Below are positions 53,205 to 60,853 of a stretch of DNA of 64,000 bases, one piece after another (the stretch's first letter is position 1; every line of letters begins with the position of its first letter). The notes beneath the pieces were generated by a model. That model did not search any database. It saw nothing but the letters and a program-made list of their open reading frames with translations, and was not told where the DNA came from. Source of the stretch: Paenibacillus oryzisoli (lineage in GTDB: Bacteria; Bacillota; Bacilli; Paenibacillales; NBRC-103111); the NCBI RefSeq assembly GCF_001653565.1, contig NZ_LYPB01000081.1, positions 82,057 through 146,056 of the forward strand. The letters run 5' to 3'. A program made the position numbers and the translations under genes.

Positions 53205-54050
53205 GTGAGGAGAGTGCGTGAATTGTCAAATGAGTTCGTGATGCGTTCATTGGATGAGATTCGGTTCTGGTCGCGTATTATGAAGGAGCATTCCTTGTTT
53301 CTGAAACTAGGTTTTCGATGTGAAGATACGATGTTGATCCAAGAAGCGAATCATTATTATCATATTTTTGAGCATATCGAGGGTCGATCTCACGCATATA
53401 CCGAGCTGACAGATCCTGAACAAATTCGACGATTCAATACGGAAGTATCGTCGGCTGCCGCACATATTTGGGCGTTCAAAAGAAAAGTTCTAGGACTCAT
53501 CATTCAATGCAAACTGCCTGGCGGTAACAACTTTCCGTTATTAGTCGACCATACGAGCCGTGAGGCTAATTATTTCCGAAATCGATTACACGAATTAAAC
53601 ACAGGACAGTTAGAACCGTTACCGGACGCGATTATTGATGAAAATATCTTCTTCTTGCGTATCATGGCGGATCACGCCAAGTTTATTGGTCATCTGCTCG
53701 ATCCATCTGAACGTCAGTTAGTGGAGCAAGCACGGAATTTTAGTCATGATTTCGACCAGCTTCTCTTTCAAGCCATTGATTTAAGCGGGATGCGTCCGCA
53801 ATCCCAAACCGATCCGCTGTTGGATCAGTTCCTTGATCAGAATCGTGTCTCGGTCGTTGCCCTCCGTGATTTCAAGAAGACAGCCCGTGATTTAATTGAA
53901 GCTTGCAAAATCAAGAGCATCATCCATCCCTTGCTGGCGGATCACGTATTCCGCGAGGCGGAGCGTTTCCTAGCAATCATTGATATGTTCGAGCAGTGCT
54001 TAACGGGCAATCCAATTAGGGGAATGATGGAAGAGCACAGGGGGCATTAA
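53205..54050 (+). CDS. DUF2935 protein (hemerythrin-like metal-binding)
   Basis: A 281-residue all-helical protein of the DUF2935 family. Two copies of the bundle carry SLDEIRFWSRIMKEHSLFL and ENIFFLRIMADHAKFIG, with further His and Glu ligands (REANYF, DHVFREAERFL). Family members bind metals, probably iron or zinc. It starts at GTG 53205, eight bases after TAGGAG. The partner is unknown, but it lies just upstream of the leader-controlled ABC operon. Confidence 0.85.
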   Translation: MRRVRELSNEFVMRSLDEIRFWSRIMKEHSLFLKLGFRCEDTMLIQEANHYYHIFEHIEGRSHAYTELTDPEQIRRFNTEVSSAAAHIWAFKRKVLGLIIQCKLPGGNNFPLLVDHTSREANYFRNRLHELNTGQLEPLPDAIIDENIFFLRIMADHAKFIGHLLDPSERQLVEQARNFSHDFDQLLFQAIDLSGMRPQSQTDPLLDQFLDQNRVSVVALRDFKKTARDLIEACKIKSIIHPLLADHVFREAERFLAIIDMFEQCLTGNPIRGMMEEHRGH

Positions 54051-54103
54051 ACAGGGTGAAAGTTTAAATCCGATAAAACTTATAGGAATATATTAAATTA
54101 TGA

Positions 54104-54133
54104 TTGACGAAGTTTCATTCGAAGTGGTACTCT
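54104..54133 (+). promoter_or_regulatory. Promoter of unit 1 (ABC/flavoprotein)
   Basis: TTGACG (54104-54109), an 18-base spacer, and TACTCT (54128-54133). The second unit has the same -35 (TTGACG) with TACTAT. Confidence 0.7.
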
Positions 54134-54140
54134 AGACATG

Positions 54141-54198
54141 TGACCACCGTATGAACGGAGACACTATTCTCTTCCCAGAGAAAAGTGTCTCTTTTTTT
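54141..54198 (+). promoter_or_regulatory. Leader with small hairpin and terminator (attenuator), unit 1
   Basis: CCGT-ATGA-ACGG (54147-54158) is directly followed by a terminator: GAGACACT (54158-54165), AGTGTCTC (54184-54191) and seven T. The ribosome site of the first gene starts only a few bases later. The same plan is found upstream of unit 2 at 58794-58837. It is probably a regulated transcription terminator. Confidence 0.75.
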
Positions 54199-54221
54199 AT
54201 TTTAAAGAGGAGTTGAATGGG

Positions 54222-54998
54222 ATGAGCCAACCGTTATTGAATCTCAAGCATGTGAACAAAACTTTTCAGTCCAGCAAAGGGTCTGTTCAAGCCTTGCACA
54301 ATATTGAGCTGCAAGTAAAAGAAGGGGAATTTATTACCGTCATAGGACCTAGCGGCTGCGGCAAAAGCACACTGCTTAAGATCATAGCTGGACTGGATAT
54401 TACGCATACAGGCGAGGCTCAATTAGGCGGTCAGGTGATTCAAGGCCCAGGCATTGACAAGGGCTTTATTTTCCAAGAGCCAAGGCTGTTTCCATGGTTG
54501 AATGTGGAGAAGAATATCGCTGCTGATCTTTCGCTCAGAGACCCTGAAGTGCGTAAGAAAGTAGACGAACTGATTAAACTCGTTCGCCTAGAAGGCTTCC
54601 AAAAGTCGTTCCCGAAAGAGCTCTCCGGCGGCATGGCGCAACGTGTTGCTATTGCAAGAGCCTTACTCCGTAATCCGAAAGTGCTGCTGCTTGACGAGCC
54701 GTTCGGTGCTCTGGATGCTTTTACACGAACGCACATGCAGGAAGTGCTGATTGATATTTGGCAGAAGAATAAAACGACGATGATTTTCGTCACGCATGAT
54801 ATTGATGAAGCCATTTATTTAGCCAATCGTGTCGTTATTCTCAAACCGCGGCCTGGCGCCATACGGAACATTGTCCCTATTGACCTGCCGATCCCGAGAA
54901 AGAAGACGACGACGTCCTTCCAGGAACTGCGCCTCAAGGTACTCAATGAATTTGAGAAAATCGAAGAGCTAGAATTAATAGATAGTTCCGGCATTTAA
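54222..54998 (+). CDS. ABC transporter ATPase (SsuB/TauB-type)
   Basis: The 258-residue ATPase of a nitrate/sulfonate/taurine-class importer. It has Walker A GPSGCGKSTLL, the Q-loop FIFQEPRLFPW, signature LSGGMAQRVAIARAL, Walker B VLLLDEPFGALD and the H-loop FVTHDIDEA. I use the ATG at 54222, because AAAGAGGAG (54204-54212) fits it. The in-frame TTG at 54213 abuts that site. It is the first gene of unit 1; both permeases and the redox genes follow. Confidence 0.92.
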   Translation: MSQPLLNLKHVNKTFQSSKGSVQALHNIELQVKEGEFITVIGPSGCGKSTLLKIIAGLDITHTGEAQLGGQVIQGPGIDKGFIFQEPRLFPWLNVEKNIAADLSLRDPEVRKKVDELIKLVRLEGFQKSFPKELSGGMAQRVAIARALLRNPKVLLLDEPFGALDAFTRTHMQEVLIDIWQKNKTTMIFVTHDIDEAIYLANRVVILKPRPGAIRNIVPIDLPIPRKKTTTSFQELRLKVLNEFEKIEELELIDSSGI

Positions 54999-55016
54999 GA
55001 GAAAGGGGAGCTCGAA

Positions 55017-55829
55017 ATGAGTCAACAAGGACAACTGGCAGGCGTCGATCAACAGCGAAACAAGCAACGATTGCATCGCGTGCTGCTTGGAGCTTTGGTA
55101 CCGTTACTTGTATTGCTGGCCTGGCAGGTATTAGGTCATTTAGGCGTGATTTCATCCTTGCTATTTCCAACGCCGCTTCGCATTATGAACGCAGGAATTC
55201 GACTCATTCAAACGGGTGAGCTCTATGACAATATTAAAATTAGTGTGGTGCGGGCACTGACAGGTTTCGTCCTCGGCGGTTCGTTGGGGCTTGCCTTCGG
55301 TATTCTGGTTGGTTTATTTCGTAGAACGGAGAAAGCGCTAGATCCTACGGTTCAAATGCTTCGCATGGTGCCGCACTTGGCAATCGCTCCCCTATTTATT
55401 TTGTGGTTTGGTATTGGCGAGACGGCCAAAATTTTACTTATTGCTAAAGGAGCCTTTTTTCCGCTCTATATTAATGCTTTCTTGGGTATTCGAGGCGTAG
55501 ATAACAAGCTGTTCGATGTGACACGTGTGTTAGGGTTTAGCCGATGGAAGCAAGTCATCCGATTAACGATTCCCGGAGCGCTGCCTCATATTTTACTAGG
55601 CGTTCGAATTTCATTAGGCGTGTCATGGCTTGGACTGGTTGTGGCCGAATTAATGGGATCGACGGCAGGTATCGGGTATATGATGTCGGATGCGCGGCAA
55701 TTCTCCAAGACACCTGTGGTATTCGTTGGTATTCTCATATTCGCCGTTTTCGGTATCGTGGCGGACTCTGCCGTGAGGCTGCTTGAACGCAAATGGCTTA
55801 GCTGGCAAGACAGCTATAAAGGGAACTAA
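55017..55829 (+). CDS. ABC transporter permease (SsuC-type), copy 1
   Basis: A 270-residue membrane subunit of the importer, with a charged N-terminal tail and six hydrophobic segments. The EAA-type loop reads VTRVLGFSRWKQVIRLTIPGALPHILLGVR. An AGAAAGGGGAG ribosome site precedes the ATG. It is followed 42 bases later by a closely related permease, so the transporter may use a heterodimer of two SsuC-type subunits. Confidence 0.92.
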   Translation: MSQQGQLAGVDQQRNKQRLHRVLLGALVPLLVLLAWQVLGHLGVISSLLFPTPLRIMNAGIRLIQTGELYDNIKISVVRALTGFVLGGSLGLAFGILVGLFRRTEKALDPTVQMLRMVPHLAIAPLFILWFGIGETAKILLIAKGAFFPLYINAFLGIRGVDNKLFDVTRVLGFSRWKQVIRLTIPGALPHILLGVRISLGVSWLGLVVAELMGSTAGIGYMMSDARQFSKTPVVFVGILIFAVFGIVADSAVRLLERKWLSWQDSYKGN

Positions 55830-55871
55830 TCACTACAAAGGTTTACAGCACAAAGCTAAGGGGGAGAAGGG

Positions 55872-56729
55872 ATGAGCAATCGTGTCGAGACACTAAGTCA
55901 AGCCACGCAAGGAATAGGGAAATCGAAAGGGCAGAAGCTAGAGTTAGTTCGCATCAAATGGTTGTGGGAGAAAGTGAACGATTTCGTTATCGGCGGGATC
56001 GTGCCCTTATTACTCCTTGTCATATGGCAAGTATCTGGGGATTTGGGGGTGTTTTCGCCGTCCTTCTTACCGACACCGTTACAAATTGCTGCTGAGTTTC
56101 GTTCATTAATTGCCTCGGGTGAGTTGACCCAGCACTTATCAATTTCCTTACAGCGCGCCGTTATCGGCTTTCTAATTGGCGGAACTATCGGGTTGTTTTT
56201 CGGGTTTCTTGTTGGATTTGTTCAAAAGCTGGAGTTCATGCTCGATCCTTCGTTTCAAATGCTGCGCATGATCCCGCATCTCGCCATTGCGCCGTTAATT
56301 ATTCTTTGGTTCGGATTTGGCGAGGTATCGAAAATTGTGATCATAGCGAATGGTGCCTTTTTCCCTATGTATATCTATACTTTTCTCGGCATTCGAAATG
56401 TGGATCACAAATTATTCGAGGTCGCTAAAGTGCTGAATTTCAGCAAATCGAAGCAAATTTTTCGCTTGATCCTCCCTGCCGCTTTGCCTGGCATTCTCTT
56501 AGGCTTACGCTTATCTGTAGCTATTTCTTGGCTGGGTCTTGTCGTAGCGGAGTTGATCGGTTCGCAGGAAGGAATCGGCTTCCTTATCAATTACGGCAAA
56601 CAAAATTCAAGCGCTGAGCTTATTTTCGTTGGGGTCATTATTTTTGCAGTGATCGGTAAACTCGTTGATTCACTTGTGCGTTGGCTAGAAAGAAGATGGC
56701 TAAGCTGGCGTGACAGCTTCCAAGGCTAG
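55872..56729 (+). CDS. ABC transporter permease (SsuC-type), copy 2
   Basis: A 285-residue paralogue of the upstream permease, colinear with it over most of its length (LPAALPGILLGLRLSVAISWLGLVVAELIG against IPGALPHILLGVRISLGVSWLGLVVAELMG). It presumably pairs with it to form the channel. A GGGGGAGAAGGG ribosome site precedes the ATG. The next gene starts 22 bases after its stop codon. Confidence 0.92.
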   Translation: MSNRVETLSQATQGIGKSKGQKLELVRIKWLWEKVNDFVIGGIVPLLLLVIWQVSGDLGVFSPSFLPTPLQIAAEFRSLIASGELTQHLSISLQRAVIGFLIGGTIGLFFGFLVGFVQKLEFMLDPSFQMLRMIPHLAIAPLIILWFGFGEVSKIVIIANGAFFPMYIYTFLGIRNVDHKLFEVAKVLNFSKSKQIFRLILPAALPGILLGLRLSVAISWLGLVVAELIGSQEGIGFLINYGKQNSSAELIFVGVIIFAVIGKLVDSLVRWLERRWLSWRDSFQG

Positions 56730-56751
56730 AATACATCAAGGAGGGGTAGCG

Positions 56752-58347
56752 ATGAGCTCGGGCAAAATTACGACATTAGTAGCTGATGTCTTAGTCATCG
56801 GTGGAGGTCCCGCCGGTGCTTGGGCAGCTTGGAGCGCAGCCCAGCAGCATGCGAAGGTCATCCTCGTAGATAAAGGATTCTTAGGATCCAGCGGAGCTAC
56901 TGCGCCGGGAGGTACGAATTTGTTATACCTGCCGCCAGATCCTGAGTTGAGAGAGAAGGCTGTTCAGCAGCGGTATAAGGAAAGTGGGTATTTGGCAGAG
57001 CCTGCCTGGATTCATCGTGTGCTGGATCAAGTATATGAAAGTTTGCTGCTCGTGGAGAAGTGGGGCTATCCGTTTCGCCGTGATGAGCAAGGTGTTCCAC
57101 TGCGGGACCACTTGCAGGGCCCAGAGTATATGAAGACCATGCGCAGGCAGGTTAGTCGTGCAGGCGTGAAGATTCTGGATCAATCGCCAGCACTTGAACT
57201 GCTCGTTGATGAGCATGGGGTTGGTGGAGCTAGAGGTATCTCGCGTTTAGATGATTCCGAGTGGGAAATCCAAGCGAATGCCGTCGTGATTGCAACAGGC
57301 GGATGTGCTTTTCTAAGCAAAGGCTTGGGTTGTAATGTTCTTACCGGAGAGGGAACCCTGATGGCAACAGAAATCGGAGCAGAGCTTTCCGGGATGGAAT
57401 TCACGCGTCAGTATGCGCCGAGCGCAGCCTTCGGCACGGTAACCCGTGGTCGCTTGCTGAACTGGGCTACCTATACCTCGGAGGATGGCACGGTACTGCA
57501 AGGCGGTGGCCCGAGAGCAGGCGATTTCCTGCCTACGATGCTAAGCAAAGGCCCAGTCTACGCGGTGCTGAACCACGCGGATACGGAAGAGAAGCAGCGA
57601 ATTCTGCGCAAATCGCACGCGATTTTCTTCGTGCCGCTGGATCGCGCAGGCATCGATCCCTTCACTGAGCGGTTCCCGCTCACGCTTCGCTATGAGGGAA
57701 CCGTCCGCGGGACGGGCGGCATCCGCCTTACCGATGAGAGCTGCGCCTCAACGGTTCCGGGCCTTTATGCCGCTGGCGATGCGGCCACCCGTGAACGCGT
57801 CACGGGTGCGAAGTCGGGTGGAGGCGCGTTCAACGCCTCCTGGGCTATTTCCTCCGGCACCTGGGCAGGTGCCGGGGCTGCGAAGCATGCGCTGACGCTG
57901 GGGCGCAGCGCAAGAGATTTGCGACCAGCAGGCCGCTACGGCCTGGTCGATCCGGGGGCAGCCCCCGATCGCATCTTCGATGCGGGGGGCTTGGTCGAGT
58001 CCGTCCAGCGGGAGGTCTTCCCGCTGGACATCAATTATTTCCGCAGTGAGCCCGTGATCCGTCAATCGCTGGCGCGATTGGACGGTCTGTGGGCGAGCTT
58101 GCGGGGGGCAGCCGTGACCCCGACGGTGCAGGGTCGGGTTCGGGCGCGTGAGGTCGCGGCGATGATCGCGACCGCGAGGTGGATGTACACCGCTGCGCTC
58201 GCACGCAAGGAGACGCGGGGCTTGCATTCGCTGGAGGAGTACCCGGATACAGACCCTGCGCAGCAGTACCGCCTGATTCTCTCCGGGATTGAGGAGATTG
58301 TGCTGCGCAAAGAGCAGACGGCGGATCAGGAGGTTGCGGCACGATGA
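56752..58347 (+). CDS. FAD-dependent oxidoreductase (fumarate-reductase/AprA-like), copy 1
   Basis: A 531-residue flavoprotein. The FAD-binding fold shows VIGGGPAGAWAAW near the N terminus, then SSGATAPGGT, GGCAFLSKGLG and GLYAAGDAATRE. At the place where fumarate reductases have the catalytic HYxMGGI, it has RGTGGI, so fumarate reduction is not expected. The true start is the ATG at 56752 after AAGGAGGGG; the open frame from 56710 lies inside the preceding permease. The second half is strikingly GC-rich (see findings). The stop overlaps the ferredoxin ATG by four bases, so the two form a complex. Confidence 0.9.
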   Translation: MSSGKITTLVADVLVIGGGPAGAWAAWSAAQQHAKVILVDKGFLGSSGATAPGGTNLLYLPPDPELREKAVQQRYKESGYLAEPAWIHRVLDQVYESLLLVEKWGYPFRRDEQGVPLRDHLQGPEYMKTMRRQVSRAGVKILDQSPALELLVDEHGVGGARGISRLDDSEWEIQANAVVIATGGCAFLSKGLGCNVLTGEGTLMATEIGAELSGMEFTRQYAPSAAFGTVTRGRLLNWATYTSEDGTVLQGGGPRAGDFLPTMLSKGPVYAVLNHADTEEKQRILRKSHAIFFVPLDRAGIDPFTERFPLTLRYEGTVRGTGGIRLTDESCASTVPGLYAAGDAATRERVTGAKSGGGAFNASWAISSGTWAGAGAAKHALTLGRSARDLRPAGRYGLVDPGAAPDRIFDAGGLVESVQREVFPLDINYFRSEPVIRQSLARLDGLWASLRGAAVTPTVQGRVRAREVAAMIATARWMYTAALARKETRGLHSLEEYPDTDPAQQYRLILSGIEEIVLRKEQTADQEVAAR

Positions 58348-58685
58348 TTGAATTCGTAAGTACGCAGCGGTGCGTGGGTTGTACGCTTTGTGTGAAGGTA
58401 TGTCCGACTAACGTGTTTGATAAAGGACTGGATGGTATTCCGAGCATAGCAAGGCAGGAAGATTGCCAGACTTGTTTTATTTGCGAGGCGTATTGCCCCG
58501 TAGATGCCCTTTATGTATCTCCATATGACTCCCCCTTGGAGAAGGTGCCGACGGAATTAGAGTTGGTTGAGGCTAATCTGCTCGGCAGCTGGCGAGAAAC
58601 GCTCGGCTGGGGCAAAGGGCGAACAACATTGGCGGAGTTGGATACAACCCCGTTTATCGATCGCATTTTACCTTCGAAACGATAA
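58344..58685 (+). CDS. Two-cluster [4Fe-4S] ferredoxin, partner of flavoprotein copy 1
   Basis: A 113-residue protein with two CxxCxxCxxxCP sites: CVGCTLCVKVCP (from residue 10) and CQTCFICEAYCP (from 41). This is the pattern of the AprB-type and other two-cluster subunits. The C-terminal tail contains WRETLGWGKGRTT. It starts inside the flavoprotein stop (ATGA). It probably passes electrons to or from the FAD enzyme. Confidence 0.93.
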   Translation: MIEFVSTQRCVGCTLCVKVCPTNVFDKGLDGIPSIARQEDCQTCFICEAYCPVDALYVSPYDSPLEKVPTELELVEANLLGSWRETLGWGKGRTTLAELDTTPFIDRILPSKR

Positions 58686-58705
58686 GTTGATCTTAATAAA
58701 TAGGG

Positions 58706-58734
58706 TTGACGCCATTGAAATACGGTGCTACTAT
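58706..58734 (+). promoter_or_regulatory. Promoter of unit 2
   Basis: TTGACG (58706-58711), a 17-base spacer, and TACTAT (58729-58734). The same -35 as unit 1. Confidence 0.75.
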
Positions 58735-58740
58735 GTGTTT

Positions 58741-58837
58741 AATCATAGTAAACAACTTGGTTTTGTCGTAATAAAGCTGAATATCCTGTCCAACCGTACA
58801 CACGGAGGCATTCCTACATACAGGGATGCCTCTTTTT
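58741..58837 (+). promoter_or_regulatory. Leader with small hairpin and terminator (attenuator), unit 2
   Basis: CCGT-ACAC-ACGG (58794-58805) is followed by the terminator GAGGCATTCC (58805-58814), GGGATGCCTC (58823-58832) and a T run. The loop and stem bases differ from unit 1, but the pairing is kept. The ribosome site AGAGGAGG follows, before the ATG at 58865. Confidence 0.75.
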
Positions 58838-58864
58838 ATTTTCATTTTAGAGGAGGTCATAGAG

Positions 58865-60469
58865 ATGGCAAAGGTTTTGGAAGAGAATGATTTGCGTCTT
58901 ACTGCAGATGTGTTGGTTATTGGTGGAGGTCCAGCGGGAACATGGGCGGCATTAACAGCCGCAACGAATGGCTCCAAGGTTATCTTGGTGGACAAAGGCT
59001 ATTGCGGGACGAGTGGAGCAACAGCGCCATCCGGTACGGGAGTGTGGTACGTGAAGCCTGATGAAAAGCTGCGAGAAGAAGCGAGAGCGAGTCGCTATTT
59101 ATTAGGCGGCAAGTTGGCGGAGATTCCTTGGATGAATCGCGTGCTCGATCAGACCTATGCGAACATGAATAAGCTAGACTCCTTGGGATATCCGTTTCCG
59201 AAGGATGATATTGGCGATCCGTATAAACGTGGTCTGCAGGGGCCTGAATACATGAAGCTGATGCGCAAATTTGTTCAAAAAGCCGGCGTACGTATCCTCG
59301 ACCACAGCCCCGTTCTCGAATTGCTTGCCGATGAGCATGGTGTTGGCGGTGCAACCGGCGTGAGAACGCAGAGCGGGCAGACTTGGACGGTTCATGCAGG
59401 AGCAGTAGTGATCGCGACAGGTGGTTGCGCATTTTTGAGCAAAGCCTTAGGAACGAACGTGTTGACCGGGGATGGCTATCTACTGGCTGCTGAAGCCGGC
59501 GCTGACTTCTCGGGAATGGAATTCTCGAATGCGTATGCGATCTGCCCGACCTTCTCGTCCGTAACCAAAACAGCCTATTACCGCTACGCCTCCTTCTATT
59601 ACGAAGATGGATCCATTGTAGAGGGTGCAGGTTCACAACGCGGCCGCTCGATCATAGCGCGGAATTTGCTGCAAGGTCGTCAAGTTTACGCTAGCTTGGA
59701 TCAAGCGCCAGAAGAGATTCGTCCCTTACTGCGTGTGAATCAAACGAATTTCTTCCTGCCGTTCGACCGACTGGGTATCGATCCGTTCAAAGATAAATTC
59801 CCTGTTACCCTCCGCTTAGAAGGCACGGTACGTGGAACTGGCGGTATTCGCATCGTGGATGAGCAGTGTTCAACGATTGTCCCAGGCTTATATGCGGCTG
59901 GCGATGCAGCGACACGTGAGCTGATCTGCGGAGGTTTCACAGGAGGTGGCAGTCATAACGCGGCTTGGGCGATGTCATCTGGTTCATTTGCAGGGGAAGG
60001 TGCTGCCAAATTCGCCAAGGATCTTGGAGATAAAGCGACGAATCGCCAGCTGAAAAGTGTCTCAACGACGACATTCACGAAGTCGGGATCTGGTCAAATT
60101 TTAAGCAAAACAGGCGAAGCCATACAAGCCGTACAAGAGGAAGTCACACCGTATGACCGCAATTTGTTCCGTACGCAGAAAGGGTTGGAAGGCTCAATCA
60201 CTCGTCTGGATGGACTTTGGAACGATTTGCGTGAACGTGTGACGACGCTGGATATTGCAGGTGTACGTCATCGCGAGGCAGCGGCTATGACAGCAACAGC
60301 CCGCCTGATGTACAACACGGCACGTGAGCGTACGGAAACGAGAGGCATGCACAAGCGGGAAGATTTCCCTGAAATTGATGCAGCGCAAGGGTATCGTTTG
60401 ATTAGCGGAGGGCTTGATAGGGTCTGGACGCAAAAGTCTGAAGTGAACAAGGAGGCTGTTACACCATGA
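58865..60469 (+). CDS. FAD-dependent oxidoreductase (fumarate-reductase/AprA-like), copy 2
   Basis: A 534-residue flavoprotein colinear with copy 1 (VIGGGPAGTWAAL, TSGATAPSGT, GGCAFLSKALG, GLYAAGDAATRE). It also has RGTGGI in place of the HYxMGGI of fumarate reductases. It starts at 58865 after AGAGGAGG; the in-frame ATG at 58826 lies within the terminator. It overlaps its own ferredoxin gene by four bases. Conservation between the copies in the active-site region suggests related but perhaps distinct substrates. Confidence 0.9.
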   Translation: MAKVLEENDLRLTADVLVIGGGPAGTWAALTAATNGSKVILVDKGYCGTSGATAPSGTGVWYVKPDEKLREEARASRYLLGGKLAEIPWMNRVLDQTYANMNKLDSLGYPFPKDDIGDPYKRGLQGPEYMKLMRKFVQKAGVRILDHSPVLELLADEHGVGGATGVRTQSGQTWTVHAGAVVIATGGCAFLSKALGTNVLTGDGYLLAAEAGADFSGMEFSNAYAICPTFSSVTKTAYYRYASFYYEDGSIVEGAGSQRGRSIIARNLLQGRQVYASLDQAPEEIRPLLRVNQTNFFLPFDRLGIDPFKDKFPVTLRLEGTVRGTGGIRIVDEQCSTIVPGLYAAGDAATRELICGGFTGGGSHNAAWAMSSGSFAGEGAAKFAKDLGDKATNRQLKSVSTTTFTKSGSGQILSKTGEAIQAVQEEVTPYDRNLFRTQKGLEGSITRLDGLWNDLRERVTTLDIAGVRHREAAAMTATARLMYNTARERTETRGMHKREDFPEIDAAQGYRLISGGLDRVWTQKSEVNKEAVTP

Positions 60470-60801
60470 TAGAGTTAGTCAGCGAGTCCAAATGCGTAGA
60501 ATGTAACCTCTGCGTGTCGGTATGTCCGACGAATGTATTCGATCGCGTGGAAAATGGGATTCCTGTCATTGCTCGGCAAAGTGATTGCCAAACCTGCTTC
60601 ATGTGTGAGCTGTATTGCCCAGCGGATGCGCTTTATGTAGCGCCTGATGCTGAAGGACCTTCATTAGTCAGCGAGGCAATCCTCGATGAGCAAGGATTAT
60701 TTGGCGGTTACCGGGAGAAAGTCGGCTGGGGGAAAGGGCGTAAGCCCGTTGCTGAACATCCCTATATGTATGAATTATCGAAAATAACTTCCATTGGGTA
60801 A
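60466..60801 (+). CDS. Two-cluster [4Fe-4S] ferredoxin, partner of flavoprotein copy 2
   Basis: A 111-residue protein with CVECNLCVSVCP and CQTCFMCELYCP, both CxxCxxCxxxCP, and the same C-terminal GGYREKVGWGKGRKP segment as copy 1. It is coupled to the flavoprotein by ATGA. The two flavoprotein-ferredoxin pairs therefore share gene order, overlap and domain layout. Confidence 0.93.
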   Translation: MIELVSESKCVECNLCVSVCPTNVFDRVENGIPVIARQSDCQTCFMCELYCPADALYVAPDAEGPSLVSEAILDEQGLFGGYREKVGWGKGRKPVAEHPYMYELSKITSIG

Positions 60802-60853
60802 GGGTAAGGCAGTAGGTACCCATTGTGTGGCTAACTTGAAAGGAGAATGAAAG

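Noticed and set aside
54141..54198. Guanidine-II (mini-ykkC) riboswitch
   Set aside because: That motif has two hairpins with ACGR loops. Here ACGG is part of the stem of a single hairpin, so the match is not real.
54152..54217. 21-residue leader peptide starting at the ATG in the CCGTATGAACGG loop
   Set aside because: It has no ribosome site, no codon bias that would suggest attenuation, and no counterpart in the second leader. I keep it only as a remark.
57748..58447. Several long minus-strand frames opposite flavoprotein copy 1
   Set aside because: They reflect high GC and few stop codons opposite a clear gene. None has a family pattern.
58980..59636. 218-residue minus-strand frame opposite flavoprotein copy 2
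   Set aside because: It is rich in Arg and Ser and runs against a clear enzyme gene. It has no independent support.
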